DNA of 64,000 nt, from NCBI GenBank assembly GCA_015680685.1, contig MNCI01004056.1, forward strand, positions 81,589-145,588, given 5' to 3'. Position numbers and translations under genes: made by a program. The stretch's first letter is position 1, and every line of letters begins with the position of its first letter. Below the pieces are notes generated by a model. The model did not search any database. It had not been told where the DNA came from and saw nothing but the letters and a program-made list of their open reading frames with translations. This document shows positions 47,090 to 58,721 of the stretch, piece by piece. The stretch comes from Gnetum montanum (lineage: Eukaryota > Streptophyta > Gnetopsida > Gnetales > Gnetaceae).

Positions 47090-50080
47090 AGGAATACCAT
47101 GCCTAGCATGGAAAAATACCTCATGTTTTGCAAAATCATTAGAATTACAAATATTTTGCTATTTTTGATAACCAAACTTACCTTTTTCAACCCTAAGTTT
47201 CCAAAAGTGGGTAAACACAAGCAAGCTGAGACACCATGGGTTTCCACATTGGGGAAGTAGTGCCTAATGTGGAAGAATTAGGGTAACATCCACTCTTACC
47301 CCCAACACCCATCTAGCACAAGTTTGACCCCAAAACAGCCCCCATGTAACCTAGAACTCTTCTAAGCATCTACGATAGCCTTGGAACACCATCAAACCTA
47401 GTCAAAACTGGTTGAAATATGCAATTTGATGTTTTCCATGCTTGGGGAAGCTTCTTCCATGTTGACCCTTTCACCCTCAACATGGATAGATAGAGGGAAG
47501 CCAAAAATAACCTAAATTGAATGCCTAATAACCATTTCTTGGTGCCTGTGACCCCTAGACCTTGTGGAAACCATTTGGAGCTTCTAAAAGCCCCAAAAAG
47601 TGTTGAAATATGGCATAAAACTATCATCCCCTCTCATACACATTGGGGCCACCATGCTTAGTATGGAAGAAATGGGGGAGATTTCATGAGGCACTTACAA
47701 GCCTCCAAATTATCAAATCTTGACACCCAACATTGATTGTCGAAATCGACAACCCCAAAGGTTAACATGCATGGTCAATCAACTATCGATTTGGCCTAGA
47801 ATTGACTTTCTTTACTAAGGGAGACCTTTCCACACTGATCTTTCCACCCTTAGCATGGATGAAAAGGGGAAAGCCTAAAAGCCCCCTCATAGCCTTCAAA
47901 ATGACTAGATCTTGACCTTAGGCACTACTGACTAATGCTAGTAACCATGTAGACACGCATGCATAGCTAGAATGATCATAAAAAGATAAAAATCCCATCC
48001 CCAAAATTTTCCATACTAAGCATGGAATCCCTAGAGTGGAAAAAGGAGGGAGAGCTTAAAAATTTCTTAATGACCCTTGAAACAACCAAATTTTGATATT
48101 AGATGTTAGCAATCAACACTAGCAACCTCAAACGCCTGCATGCATGATCGAAAGTGATCACAAATGGCCAAAAATATTTTTTCCTAATTTTCCACACTAA
48201 GCATGAAATCCCCAACATGGAAAAATTGGGAAAGCCCAAAATGCCACTTCTCAATCTTCAAAATAACAAAATATTGACACCAGGCATTCACCATTGTCAC
48301 TAGGAACCTCAGGGACCTACATGCATGATCAGAAATGCTGTAAAAGGATAATAATATATTTCTCCCTAATTTCCCATGTTAGGAATACTATCCCTAGCAT
48401 GGAAAAAGAGGGGAAAGCTCAAAAACCACTTGGGAAACCTATAAATTAACCAATTTTGACTCCAAACCCTAGTCTTCAACCCTAGTAACCCCAAAGGCTA
48501 ACATGCATGGTTGATTGAAGTTAAAACTAGGATAGTTCTAAGTTTTATGATGTATTTATGTTGGGTATCCCCCTCCATGCTACTCAACATGGAAATTAAG
48601 GGGGAGACCCATTTGGAATCCATAACTACCTCAGAACAACATAAACTAAACTTGCATGCACTCTAGGACATTGTTGACATTGTTTGGAGCCTTAAACTTT
48701 AAGAAACTAATGTCAAAAGGTTAAAAAATGATTTCCCTTAGTTTTAAATACTAAGAATCCCAATCCAAAAGTGAAGAAAAGGGGGGAAACCCAAAAAATG
48801 CTTAGAAATACCCAAAATGGTTAGAACTTGACATAAAACCCTAGTCCTCTCCCTTGGTAGCCTTGAAGGCTAACATGTACATTTGATTGAGGTCAAAATA
48901 GGCCTAGATCTAATATGCATGGTTCTTCCACATTGAGGATCCATTTTTCCATGCTAAGGATAGCATCCATAGTATGTAAACTAAAGGGGAAAATTTTTTG
49001 GGGCTCCTAAACACCTCAGAATGACATTTAATGATCTTTCATGCACTCTAGAATTGTGGTAGTAGCCATTGGAGTCCTTAAACTTCACAAGACTGATCCT
49101 AGATTGCCAAAAAGTGGTTCCCCCTAGTTTTCCATGCTAAGATTTCCATCCTCAATGTGAAAAAATGGGAAAGCCAAAAACCCACTTAGGGATGCTCAAA
49201 AATGCTAAATTTTAACATGGATCCATAGCCCTTGACCCTGGCAGCTCTGAAAGGTAACATGCATGGTTGATTGTGATTTGAATTAACCTAGATCTAAGAT
49301 TCTTCTTTCTCCCATGTTGGAGTAACTTCCTCAATGTGAAACAAGGGGGAACCTACTTTTCTACTTTTGGTGGTAAGATGACACTCCTAGAAGCCAAAGA
49401 TCTATACCATAGAAGCCTAGGACCTCATAACCTCAAAAGTTTTCTTATTTGACCTTATTTCAATCTCCAAAACTCATTCCCCCCATTCTTCCATGCTGGA
49501 GTAATTTCCCTAGCATGGAAATAGGGAGGGGAGACCTTAAGTACCCTTAAATAGCCTTCAAACGTGTTGGAAATTCGCCAAAAACTTGAAGAATTGAAGT
49601 TTACAGCCCTAGGGGCCTAGAAACCTAGTCAAAGTGCTCCTAAATCACTTTGAATTTATAAAAAAAGTGTCCCCCTATTTTCCATGCTAAGGATATTGTG
49701 CTTAGTGTGGAAAAAGGGGGGAAGCCATTTTGACACATCTTGACACTCAAAATTACCTCAAATTTCCTTAGAAGTAAGCTGGGAGATGCACAAGTTTTAG
49801 ATTTGAACTTCAACTACGTATTTGACCATGTTTTACCTCATTTTTTCTTGGATTCTAGTTCTCCATGTTGAACCACCTCTTTTCCACACTAGCCAATGTG
49901 GAAATAGGGGGGAAGGCTCCAAAACCTACTTTTTAACCTTTACATACCTCTAGAGTGCCCAATTTTGATGGATCTAACCTTGAGCTACCTTTGGAAGGTC
50001 ATAGTACCTCAATTTTAGACCTCTAAGCATCCCAAAACTTGTTTTCCTTGGTTTCATGCTAATCCCAACATGGAACCCTC
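47090..50080. repeat. Array of about 185-bp units in D2
   Basis: About sixteen diverged units. In each, TTTCCATGCTAAG...(TAG)CATGGAAA...GGGG recurs. Starts near 48010, 48185, 48370, 48560, 48745, 48930, 49120, 49310, 49480, 49670 and 49860 give a spacing of about 170-190 bp. Between anchors are shared ACATGCATG.TTGA and CCTAG.AACC phrases. The anchor matches the dyads of the D LTRs. No coding capacity. It sits between the antisense gene's head and RT. Confidence 0.8.
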
Positions 50081-50800
50081 AAAACTAGCTAATTCCCTAA
50101 TCATAGCCACAAACAACCTTGTTGCCTGAACTTACCTAATTCCCTCATAGCCTCAAAACATGACCTAAAAGGCCTAAAACTAACAAAACCTAATCATTTT
50201 TTACCTATACTAGCTAAATTTTATGATATATAGCCTATTTTGCTTGATTTTTGCCTTATTACATAATGTTTTGGCTTGTTTAAAGACTTATGTTGCTTTG
50301 TTGATTTGTTAACCTTCTATGGCCTTATATGTTTGTTTTTTGTCTTATCATAGCTCTATTTATCTTTTTTTTTGTCTTTAAATGGTATCAAATAGTGGGT
50401 TTGACATTCCTTGATCACTGTTTGAAACCATATGACCATGGCTTGCTAAGGCCTAAACCTGGCAACATTGTGGCCTTTATTAACCATTTCTAGCCTTACT
50501 TCTTATACTTCCCCTTACTTGACCTTTATGTAATCTTTTTTCGCCTTCTATTGCACTTTGTTGAATTGATCTTATCTCACTGATGATCTTGGATTGCCTT
50601 GATTGCATTAGATTTGCATGTGTTTTATGGCATTCTAACATTATTTATTTACTTTTACCTAGGTGCCACTTAATATGCTTTTGGTTGACATGTAGGATCA
50701 AAGTATGAGGGCCTAGGAGCAAATCAATTTACCTTTGTGTCTACATAGACCTCATGGTGATATTAAATAATCTATCAACCCTGATTACCTAGATATTGGG
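50080..50800 (+). other. Spacer between array and pol of D2
   Basis: Non-coding. It includes one or two units of the 29-30-bp motif near 50440-50480 (GCTAAGGCCTAAACCTGGCA). It ends in TAGGTGCCACTTAATATGC and a stretch that is also conserved in D3 (about 58350-58395) just upstream of the pol frame. Confidence 0.5.
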
Positions 50801-51930
50801 TTTGAGAGTCTTGTAGACCACATAGCCTCAATAGGGAAACCTCCAGAATGTCCTAAAAATCTAGTCAAAAACTTTGACCTAAAAGCAAGAGACATAATCG
50901 AAGATTCTCTAGTTAAGGTTCCTCTCACAACACACAGTTAAACTAAGTTCGTCACTAGAGCCTTAATGTGCTCAAGATAGCACCAAGATCTTACAAAACA
51001 ACATTAAGGTATTTTCCTAGTTACATGAAGATATGCTAGGCCTAGAACCACCTCTAGTCTAGCATAACATCATAATGGACCTTAGCATTAGACCAGTTAA
51101 GCAAAAAGTGTGCAATATTAGACCAAATTTGGCCTTGGTGGTTCACAATGAAATCTCAAAGCTCTACCAAGCAGGTTTCATTAGGGCTGTTGATTATGCA
51201 AAATGGGTATCCAATGTAGTGGTAGTCCCTAAGAAAAATGGGAGTATCTATATTTGTATCATTTTTTGAAATATAAATAAAGTGACTACCAAGGATGACT
51301 TCCCTTTACTTAGTATTGATCAACTTATCGATACTACATCCAGACATGCCTTGTTGTCCTTTATGGATGAATTCTTGGGATATAACCAAATTAGTATCAA
51401 CACAAAGCACCAACTTAGCATGATCTTTATGACCCATGGGGTACTTTTTGTTATACCACGATGCCCTTTGGCCTTAAGAATGCCAAAGCGACATACCAAA
51501 GAGCCATGACCTATATCTTCAGTAATCACATGCTAGGTTTTCTTAATGACTACATAGATGACATAGTCGTGAAGTCTAAGATAGTCAATGACCATGCTAA
51601 TGACCTAGATCTTGTGCTTAAACGATGTCTCAAATATGATCTTAGCCTTAATCCTAGAAAGTATGTCTTCGGTGTTAAGATTAGTAAGATGCTTGGCTTT
51701 GTAGTCTCTGAAGTAGGGATACGCATCGATCCTAATAAGGTTAAAGACATATCGAAATTAGTAGCACCTACCAACCTTAAATAGCTTTGGGGATTACAAG
51801 GAAAATTACATTTTATTTGTAGGTCTATCACTAGGCTTATGGATTAGTTACAACCCATGCATCACTTTCTTAAGAAAGGAGTTCACTATGAGTCAATAGC
51901 TTAATGCTAAGAGGCCTTTGAAAGCCTTAA
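50800..51930 (+). pseudogene. Reverse transcriptase of D2
   Basis: Linker with RPVKQKVCNIRP (51075 on), then AGFIRAVDYAKWVSNVVVVP and KKNGS, then YTTMPFGLKNAKATYQRAMT-like sequence across a frameshift at about 51455. The catalytic box YIDD stands in LNDYIDDIVVKSK (51542-51580), then KISKMLGFVVSE and DPNKVKDISK. RT copies element RNA into DNA. The box is intact but stops and frameshifts disable the protein. It has no protease immediately upstream. Confidence 0.9.
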
Positions 51931-52335
51931 GAAAGAGTTGACATAACTACTAACAATCTATCCTCCATAAGAGGGTAAACCATTTTACATTAATTTCATC
52001 ATCTTTGATGCATCCATTGCCTCTCTACTTTGTCAGAAATATGATGATGAAGTAGAAATGCCTATATACTACCTTAGCCATGCATTAGTTGCCCACCAGA
52101 TGTGATACACTAAAGTGGAGAAGTATTTTCTAACACTAGTCTTCTCTTTGAAGCAATGGAGACACTACCTCTTCCAAAGCCAAGTCAATGTAATTTACAA
52201 GGATAACATACTTAGAGCCATAATGACCAACATCTACAAAGGTAGTCGTATAGCCTGATGGAAAGCCATAACCATGGATTTTGACCTCCATTATGTCTCT
52301 CAATCCTTGACAAAATGTCAAGCTATAGTCATATA
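51930..52335 (+). pseudogene. Gypsy-type RNase H of D2
   Basis: Follows RT: FDASIASLLCQ, IYYLSHALVAHQM, YTKVEKYFLTLVFSLKQWRH and VNVIYKDN. It matches the first RNase H of Tat elements, with stops. In Tat elements this domain is followed by a second RNase H, as here. Confidence 0.8.
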
Positions 52336-52419
52336 ACTCACAGGTTCACGTATTAATGAGAAAGCAACCATAGATCCTGAGTTCCCTGATCAACACATTA
52401 ATGTAGTTAGCCAAGTGCT

Positions 52420-52700
52420 TGAGGGTTATGAGGTAGTCATGAACTTTGATGGAGATTCAACTACCCATGGGACCAATGTTTTTGCCATCATAACATTCCC
52501 ATCTAGTGAGATCCAATCCTTCGCCTACCGTTTTGGGTTCCCATGTACCAACAACATAGTGGAGTATGAGGATTTGATCTGAGAAATGATGGTAGCTTGT
52601 GACCTAGGAATTAGACACCTAGTCATCAAAGGCAATTTACAACTCATGGTTAACCAAGTAACCAAGGTCTATGCATGCAAAGCTAAGCACTTACAACCTT
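52420..52700 (+). pseudogene. Second (archaeal-type) RNase H of D2
   Basis: NFDGDSTTHGTNVFAIITF, then FAYRFGFPCTNNIVEYEDLI, then RHLVIKGNLQLMVNQVTKVY. This is the extra RNase H known from the plant Tat lineage. The first aspartate (DGDS) and the glutamate (VEYE) remain. The third acidic position reads Asn in KGNLQL. D3 has a homologous block at about 56440-56670 (minus). It is the lineage-defining evidence in this window. Confidence 0.82.
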
Positions 52701-52999
52701 ACTATGACCCAGGAAAGTAGTTATTACAACAATTCATAGATGTGGATGTCCAACCCATGCCATAGTTGATGCAACTACAACATTAGCCCTTAGTGTGATG
52801 CTAGATGTGTTTAGCAAGTTGTCCATCTTAACTCTGGACTATGCTACTCCCATCACCCGAAACACTGAGGATATCTTTGTAGTCATTATTCATACTGCTC
52901 CTCTCAAGGAGTGGTATGATAATATCAAATTTTACCTTATGCATGATGAATCCTCATAAGGCCTAACTACTACTAAATAGGATTTTGTATGCAAGTTAT

Positions 53000-54153
53000 T
53001 GAAGCAGTACGTCATTGTAGGTGATAACACATTATGTCAACAATCCTATGATGGCATACTTCTAAAGTGCTTAGGTAAAACTGAAACTAGAATAGTCCTA
53101 GAGAAGGTTCAAGAGGGTATTTCTGGAGGACATATAAGGCCTAGATCTATGGCCACTAAGATTAGATGAATAGGCTACTATTGGCCCCATATGGAAAATG
53201 ACTACCTACAAAAGATTAAGTTATGTGACACATGCTAACAATATAACAACTTGATACATGTATCACCAACTGAGATGCATATAGCCTAGATAACATGGCT
53301 ATTTCAATGATGGTGGTTGGATATCATTTGACCTATAATGCCTAAGTCTTCCACATGACATAGTTTCATCATCACTGTAACCTAATACTTTACCAAGTGG
53401 GTTGAGGCTATTCCCCTAAGGAAGACCACATCTAAACAAGTTTGCAAATTTATCCTAGATAACATTGTAGCTCATTTTGGCATACCCATCATCATAGTTA
53501 TGGACAATAGACCTTAATTTAGTAGCCAAGAAACCAAGGATTTCTATCATAACCTAGTCATTAAGCATTCTTTCTCATCACCTTACTACCCTTAAGTCAA
53601 TGGACAAGTAGAAGCAAGCAACAAGGCCATCATCAACTTGCTCAAGAAGATGCTCAACAACAACAAGTAGAAGTGGCATGAGTAGCTTGTCCATGCACTA
53701 TGGGAATATAGAACAACCTATTGCATAGCAACTAGCATGACCCCTTATAGCCTTGTTTATGGTTTTGAAGCTATTTTACCTCTTGAATTGCTGATGCCAT
53801 TTCTCTGAGTAGCCTTGACCAACTTCATCAACAATGGGTAGAATAAGAAGTTTCAAATAACAACCTTGGATTTGGTGGAGGAGTGGCATATGTTAGTGCT
53901 TTCTTACATCGAGCACTATCAAGAGAGTGAGAAGCAATAGCATCACCATGACTTGACCATGCACAAGATCAAGGAAGGAGACCTAGTTCTCAAGGCTATC
54001 TATGAACATGTTGACAAATTCTCAACTAACTGGGAAGGGCCCTTTCTTCTCACTAGAGCCTATGGAAATGAAGCATTTAAAATAGCCAACATGGATGAAA
54101 ATGAGCTAGCCAATCCAATTAATCATTCCTATCTAAAGACATACTACATGTAG
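53000..54153 (+). pseudogene. Integrase of D2
   Basis: Zinc-binding part with CDTC near 53227, catalytic core with WLDII (53316 on), WVEAIPLRKTTSKQVCKFI, IIVMDN with the second aspartate present, and VNGQVEASNKAIINLLKK with the glutamate present. The C-terminal domain is open at 53953-54153 (EGDLVLKAIYEHVDKF, NWEGPFLLTRAYGNEAF, NHSYLKTYYM). All three catalytic acids can be seen, but several stops break the frame. Confidence 0.88.
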
Positions 54154-54184
54154 TTGACAATCATCAACAAGCAACCCTACTCTC

Positions 54185-54270
54185 AATGGTCTATTATGAC
54201 CTTAAGCTAGCAACATGGCTTGCTAAGGCCCTCAACTAGTACCATGGCCCACCATAGCCTTAAACTAGCA
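54185..54270 (+). repeat. 29-30-bp minisatellite between D2 integrase and LTR
   Basis: Three units: CTATTATGACCTTAAGCTAG, GCTAAGGCCCTCAACTAG, CACCATAGCCTTAAACTAG. Same position and motif as D3 at 24165-24250. Confidence 0.75.
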
Positions 54271-54388
54271 ACTTTGTTAATATGGATAGCCTGATTCTCA
54301 TTTGACCTTTATGCATTGTAGCATTATAATATGTAGTGGTGCTTTGTATTCTTTGTTAGTGCCTCTTAGGTTAATCCTCTAAGCACCA

Positions 54389-54403
54389 ACAAAGAGGGGC
54401 CAT
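54389..54403 (+). other. Polypurine tract of D2
   Basis: ACAAAGAGGGGCCAT directly before TGAAACACC. It is the plus-strand primer site. Confidence 0.85.
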
Positions 54404-55487
54404 TGAAACACCACAAAAATTTACATGTTATAGCTAATCTTCATCATGTAGCTTTCACCCCATGAAACTTGAGGCAAAACTTCATTGTAAATGTGAAAAT
54501 TATAACCCACATAAGAAAATTTCACATACTTTATATTTTTGGACCTAAAAAATGCCTCATAAGTGGTTAAAGCCTTATTCCCCAAGTGAAAAAAGTCAAC
54601 TAGTGTCTATATTTGGGCTTGGGGGTCAAAATGCCTTTTGGAATGTTGAAAAAGGCAATTTCATGGGTTTTATAAAGGTAATATATTTTTCTACGCTGGA
54701 AGCACATGTAAGGGGCTAAAATCTCACCTACCCCTAACATGGAAGGGTGGGGGTTTTGGAAACTTTCCTCCTTTAGTGTGAAGACCACATGCATAGCCTA
54801 GAAACCTTCCCCCCTCAATGTGGAAGTTTCCACTCAGCATGGAGTCTCCCACCCCCAACATGGAAGTCACAAAAGCCAAAATTCATCATGTCATGCACTT
54901 CAACATTGACCAACCACTTTAGAAAGCATGGTGGAGAGCTCAACATAGAAGATTCATCTCTAGCATGGAAGATGTGCCCTAGTTACTATTTATAGTAAAT
55001 AGAATGGCCATGGGGGAAGCACATACTATGTATAGTAACCCTCCAAATTTGGGCATCCATCTCACCTGAATTTGGTAGCCAATTTACAGCCATTTGACAA
55101 CCAATTTGGATCCATTTTTGCAACCAAATCATAGCTATTTTGTAGCTTCATTCATGGCCCAAAGAACCTATAAAAACCAGCCTCCAACACCATTTGCAAG
55201 TTCCGAAAATCATAAGCAAGTTCAGCATTGTCATGCAAATTTTGGCATACACATAAAATTGTTCATAATTCCACACTTAGGGCATTCTTAGGTACTCAAG
55301 AGCTCTTGCAAGTTTTCATTCTTGCATTCTCTTGAACCCCAGCATGGAAGCATTGTAGCCATGACATTTGTGGATTTTGGGTGTTAATACTACACTTCTA
55401 GGATTCCCACACCCTAGCATGGAGCAATTCGACATCCAAATTTTCCACTTTTCTCACCCCCTTAATAGTGACCTAACTTGTAGATAT
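54404..55487 (+). repeat. 3' LTR of D2, cut off at an N
   Basis: Aligns with 25088 to about 26262 of the 5' LTR, lacking the 74-bp duplication. It breaks at 55487 next to a single N. About 400 bp of LTR end should follow but are not present in forward orientation. Confidence 0.85.
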
Positions 55488-56022
55488 NTATTAAAGCTAA
55501 TGAGATTTGCTCCACAATCTAGGTACTAAGCTACTCTTGATGCTATCAAACCTTTTTCAATTATTTCAAGCTTATATCTACAAGTTAGGTCACTATTAAG
55601 GGGGTGAGAAAAGTGGAAAATTTGGATGTCGAATTGCTCCATGCTAGGGTGTGGGAATCCTAGAAGTGTAGTATTAACACCCAAAATCCACAAATGTCAT
55701 GGCTACAATGCTTCCATGCTGGGGTTCAAGAGAATGCAAGAATGAAAACTTGCAAGAGCTCTTGAGTACCTAAGAATGCCCTAAGTGTGGAATTATGAAC
55801 AATTTTATGTGTATGCCAAAATTTGCATGACAATGCTGAACTTGCTTATGATTTTCGGAACTTGCAAATGGTGTTGGAGGCTGGTTTTTATAGGTTCTTT
55901 GGGCCATGAATGAAGCTACAAAATAGCTATGATTTGGTTGCAAAAATGGATCCAAATTGGTTGTCAAATGGCTGTAAATTGGCTACCAAATTCAGGTGAG
56001 ATGGATGCCCAAATTTGGAGGG
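55039..56022. repeat. Perfect inverted repeat, 449-bp arms, bounded by Ns
   Basis: Left arm 55039-55487 and right arm 55574-56022 are exact reverse complements as far as I checked, with an 86-bp middle. Single Ns stand at 55488 and 56023, exactly at arm ends. The middle, reverse-complemented, continues the LTR (compare 26262-26345). So 55489-56022 is one LTR contig placed backwards. Most likely a scaffolding or gap-filling error. Confidence 0.85.
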
Positions 56023-56023
56023 N

Positions 56024-57210
56024 TATGCCATCATAGGATCGTCGACATGATGTGTTATTACCTATGATGAAATACTTCTTTGATCACTTGCGTATGATGT
56101 CCTTTTGAGCAGTAGTCAAGCCCTATGAGGATTCACCATGTATAAGGTAAAATTTGATATCATCATACAATTCTTTGGGAGGAGTAGTATGAACAACACC
56201 CACGAAGGTATCGTCAATGTCTTATGTGATAGGAGTAGCACAGTCCATGGTTAAGGTGGATAGTTTACTAAACATATCTAACATTATACTAAGGGCTAGC
56301 ATTGCAATTGCATTAGCTATGGTGTTCTTGTTTCAGGGTATGTGTTGGATATTAACATATGTGAATTGTTATAATAGTTACTTTCCTAAGTCATAGTATG
56401 GTTGTAAGTGTTTGGATTTACATGCATAGACTTCAACTACTTGGTTAACCATAAGTTGTGAATCACCTTTGATCGCCAAGCTTCTAACTCCTAGGTCACC
56501 GGATGTCATCATCCCTTTGATCAAACTCTTGTACTCTGCTATGTAATCGGTACATGGGAACTCAAAGTCATAGGAGAAGGGTTAGATCTCACTAGATTGA
56601 AATGTTATGATGGCAACAACACTGGCCCCATGGGCAGTTGAAGCTCTATCAAAGGGCATGACCACCTAACTATGTTAATGTATTCATTAAGGAATTTAGG
56701 ATCTATGACTACTTGGTCATCAACAAGTGAAACTGTAAGTTGTATGGATATAGCTTGACCTTTTGTTGAGGATTGAGAGATGTAATGAAAGTCAAATTCT
56801 ATAGTTATGATTAGGCTATATAGCTACTTTCATAGATGTCGGTCGTTATGGCTCTCAATATGTTATCCTTGCAAATTACATTGACTTATCTTCTAAAGAG
56901 GTAGTATCTCTAGTTCTTCAATGAGAAGACTAGTGCTAGACAATACTTCTCCACTTTAGTCTATCAAGTCTCGTGGAAAACTAATGCATGGCTAAGGTAG
57001 TATACAGGCATTTCTAATCCATCATCACATTTCTAATAGAGTAGAGAGGAAATGGACATATCTGAGATAACAAGTTAGATGTAAAATAGTTTACACTCTT
57101 GCGAAGGATAGACTATCAATAGTTGTGTTAATCCTTGCTTAAGATTTTCAAAGGCCTCTTGACATTGAGCCATCTACTCATAGTGAACTCCTTTCTTAAG
57201 TAAGTGTTGC
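56024..57210 (-). pseudogene. Two RNase H domains of D3
   Basis: Minus-strand homologue of D2 51880-53058. The second RNase H reads FDRASTAHGASVVAIITFQS, then YIAEYKSLIKGMMTSGDLGV and AIKGDSQLMVNQVVEVY (about 56440-56670). The glutamate and last aspartate are kept, and the glycine after the first aspartate is Arg. The gypsy-type RNase H lies to the right (56800-57200). The left end at 56024 abuts an N. The integrase that should follow is at 25087 and below, on the far side of D2. Confidence 0.82.
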
Positions 57211-58320
57211 ATGGATTGTAACTTATCCATAATCCTAGCGATAAACCTAAAAATAATTCTTGATGCTCTTTAAGGTTAGCAGGCATTGCTAATTTTGATA
57301 TGGTCTTAAACTTATTAGGATCGACATGAATCCCTACTTCAGAGACTATAAAGCCAAGCATCTTACTAGTCTTGACACCGAAGACACATTTCTTGGGATT
57401 GAGCCTATGCTCATATTTGAGACATCATTTAAGCATAAGATATAGGTCATTAGCATGATCAATGGTCACTTTAGACTTAACAGTTGTATCATCTACGTAA
57501 TCATTGAGCAAACATAACATGTAATCATTAAATATATAGGTCATGACTCGTTGATAAGTCACTCTAGCATTCTTAAGGCCAAATGACATCATAGTATAGC
57601 AAAAGGTACCCCATGGGGTTGTAAAGGTCATGCTAAGTTAATGTTCTAGGTTGATCCTAATTGGTTATATCCCAAGAATCCATCCATAAAGGACAACAAG
57701 ACATGTCTAGCTATAGTATTAATAAGTTAATCAATACTAAAAGAGAATTCATCTTTGATAGTTGCATTATTTAGATCTCGAAAATCAATCCCATTTTTCT
57801 TAAGGACTACCACTATGCTGGACACTCATTCTGCATAATCAATAGCCCTAATGAAACCAGCTTGGTAGATCTTTGAGATTTCATCAAAAATTTCCAAGGC
57901 CAAATTAGGTCTAATTTTGTGCACTTTTTGCTTAACTGGTCTAATGCTAGGATCTAGTATGATGTTGTGCTAAACTAAACATGGGTCTAGGCCTAGCATG
58001 TCTTCATATGACTAGGCAAAAGGCCTTAATGTTGCTTTGTAGGAGCTTGGTGATGTCTTGAGCATATTGAGGTTCTAGTGAAAAACTTAGTTTAAGGGAT
58101 GTCTCCCTATCACTATGTGTTGTGACAGGAACCTCAACTAGAGAGTCTTTGGTTATGTCCCCTGCTTCTAAGGCTAGGTTTTTGACTAGGTTTTTAGGCC
58201 ATTCTAGAGATTTCTCTATTGAGGCTATGTGGTGTATAAGACTCTTAGGCTCAAGATCTAGGTAATCAAGGTTTATATACCATTCAATATCACTATGAGA
58301 TCCATATAGATACAAAGGAA
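57060..58320 (-). pseudogene. Reverse transcriptase of D3
   Basis: Linker open at 58004-58315 (YINLDYLDLEPKSLIHHIAS, IEKSLEWPKNLVKN). Finger-palm region at 57425-57631: PWGTFCYTMMSFGLKNARV and LNDYVDD with an intact YVDD box. Then MLGFIVSEVGIHVDPNKF (57128-57361). Stops and frameshifts lie between the open parts. It aligns throughout with D2 50800-51930 and D1 18705-19870, about as diverged from each. Confidence 0.88.
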
Positions 58321-58578
58321 AACTAATTTGCTCCTAGGTACTCATAGTATCCTACATATCAACCAAAAGCATATTAAGTGGCACCTAGGGTAAAGTAAAT
58401 AGAAAATGCTAAAATGCTATAAAATTATGCAAACACATGAAAATCTAATGCCAACAAGGCCATCCAAGGTCATAAATAAGGTAAGGAAAATTCAAAAAAG
58501 TGCAAGGGTTAAATGAATGTCGAGGGGAAATATAAGAAATAAGGCTATAAATGGTCAACAAAGGCCAAAATTTTACCA

Positions 58579-58721
58579 GTTTTAGGCCTTAGCGAGCCAT
58601 GATGCTAGTTTATATTCTTGATGAACTATGATGCTTGTTTAAGGCCTTAGTGGGCCATGATGCCAGTTTAGAGTCTTGGTGAACTATGATGCTAGTTTAA
58701 GGCCTTAGCGGGCAATGGTTA
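58579..58721 (-). repeat. 29-bp minisatellite upstream of D3 pol
   Basis: Five units of 29-30 bp in element sense, such as CACTAAGGCCTTAAACAAGC and TTCACCAAGACTCTAAACTG, alternating between CATGGCCC and CATAGTTCA starts. It lies between the pol linker and the array. Confidence 0.8.

Larger units (their letters stand above)
25088..55487 (+). mobile_element. D2: giant Tat-lineage Ty3/gypsy element, hosting nested element E
   Basis: Order: 5' LTR (25088-26671), primer site, leader with duplication, gag, protease, minisatellite, antisense multi-exon gene, array of about 185-bp units, RT, gypsy RNase H, second RNase H, integrase, minisatellite, polypurine tract, and 3' LTR from 54404 broken at 55487. 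Without E (36622-45336 plus one target duplication) it spans about 21.7 kb, or about 22 kb with the missing LTR end. The second RNase H domain assigns it to the Tat lineage. It inserted into the D3 integrase. All genes contain stops, so it cannot move by itself now. Continuity is supported by D3, which shows the same order from antisense-gene head to pol. Confidence 0.8.

Noticed and set aside
55094-55967. Identical 65-residue open frames on both strands (55094-55291 and 55770-55967)
   Set aside because: They are the two arms of the inverted repeat and lie in LTR sequence. Their identity reflects a duplicated contig and not a conserved protein.
56024-58320. Possibility that D3 pol is an inverted duplication of D2 pol
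   Set aside because: Differences are spread evenly and each has its own stops; D3 also aligns with the left-side integrase and LTR as a separate older insertion.
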